Positions 7,248 to 7,274 of a stretch of 7,274 nucleotides of DNA are shown here, in pieces. The notes beneath the pieces were generated by a model. That model was given only the letters and a program-made list of their open reading frames with translations. It did not search any database and was not told the DNA's origin. The position numbers and the translations under genes are program-made. Each line of letters opens with the position of its first letter. Position 1 is the first letter of the stretch. Source of the DNA: Planctomycetota bacterium (lineage in GTDB: Bacteria > Planctomycetota > UBA8742 > JACQVU01); contig JACQVU010000013.1 of assembly GCA_016209585.1 (NCBI GenBank), positions 1-7,274 on the forward strand. Direction: 5' to 3'.

Positions 7248-7274
7248 TGAGCGCGGCTGGACTCGAACCAGCAA
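7248..7274 (-). tRNA. tRNA gene, 3' end only (T arm and acceptor strand), cut by the window edge
   Basis: On the minus strand the T stem GCTGG (7272-7268), loop TTCGAGT (7267-7261) and stem CCAGC (7260-7256) form a perfect T arm with the invariant TTCGA start. The acceptor 3' strand CGCGCTC (7255-7249) and discriminator A (7248) follow. The 5' acceptor strand should read GAGCGCG outside the window. CCA is not encoded; the next bases are TAC. The anticodon is not in the window. The A discriminator argues against the amino acids whose bacterial tRNAs normally carry G, C or U there (for example Asn, Asp, Gln, Trp, His, Gly, Cys). Confidence 0.88.

Noticed and set aside
7239..7274. Possible integration (att) site at the tRNA 3' end
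   Set aside because: tRNA ends are common integration sites, but no repeat of the T-arm/acceptor sequence and no integrase is visible in the window.

Overview
This is a 7.3 kb stretch of very GC-rich (roughly 70% by eye) bacterial chromosome with dense, ordinary gene packing. It holds six protein genes, one cut by the left edge, plus the 3' end of a tRNA gene cut by the right edge. No transposase, integrase, CRISPR array or phage gene is visible. The organism cannot be named from the sequence. High GC, a bacterial deoxyhypusine-synthase-like protein, an uncommon Pro/Gly repeat protein and a tRNA without an encoded CCA would fit a Planctomycetota, Acidobacteriota, Myxococcota or similar environmental lineage. 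That placement is inference only.

Layout. (1) Positions 1-912, plus strand: the C-terminal part of a protein built from a degenerate 15-17-residue Pro/Asp/Gly repeat that I do not recognise as a named family. (2) 928-983: a long hairpin with a UUCG loop between two convergent genes, probably a terminator for both. (3) 996-2162, minus strand: a deoxyhypusine-synthase-family enzyme with the catalytic lysine region intact but several other substrate-contact positions apparently changed. (4) 2163-2357: the only true divergent intergenic region, with three near-identical 14-mers and a plausible promoter. (5) 2358-5051, plus strand: a two-gene ABC-2-type exporter operon, ATPase then a large 574-residue permease. 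(6) 5052-5098: a short convergent gap with a 16-bp perfect palindrome. (7) 5099-7239, minus strand: a two-gene redox operon whose genes overlap by ATGA. It encodes a small gluconate-2-dehydrogenase-subunit-3/DUF5987-like partner followed by a GMC flavoprotein carrying a four-cysteine cluster. (8) 7248-7274, minus strand: the T arm and acceptor 3' strand of a tRNA, ending only 8 nt before the putative start codon of the small redox subunit.

How the genes work together. The ATPase and permease almost certainly form one transporter of unknown substrate. The small subunit and GMC protein very probably form one oxidoreductase complex oxidising an alcohol or sugar-like substrate. The deoxyhypusine-synthase-like enzyme probably acts in polyamine metabolism on its own. 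Nothing in the sequence ties these three modules to one pathway. The points most worth following up are the unrecognised repeat protein, the altered active site of the DHS-like enzyme, the cysteine cluster in the GMC protein, and the 14-mer array in the divergent region.
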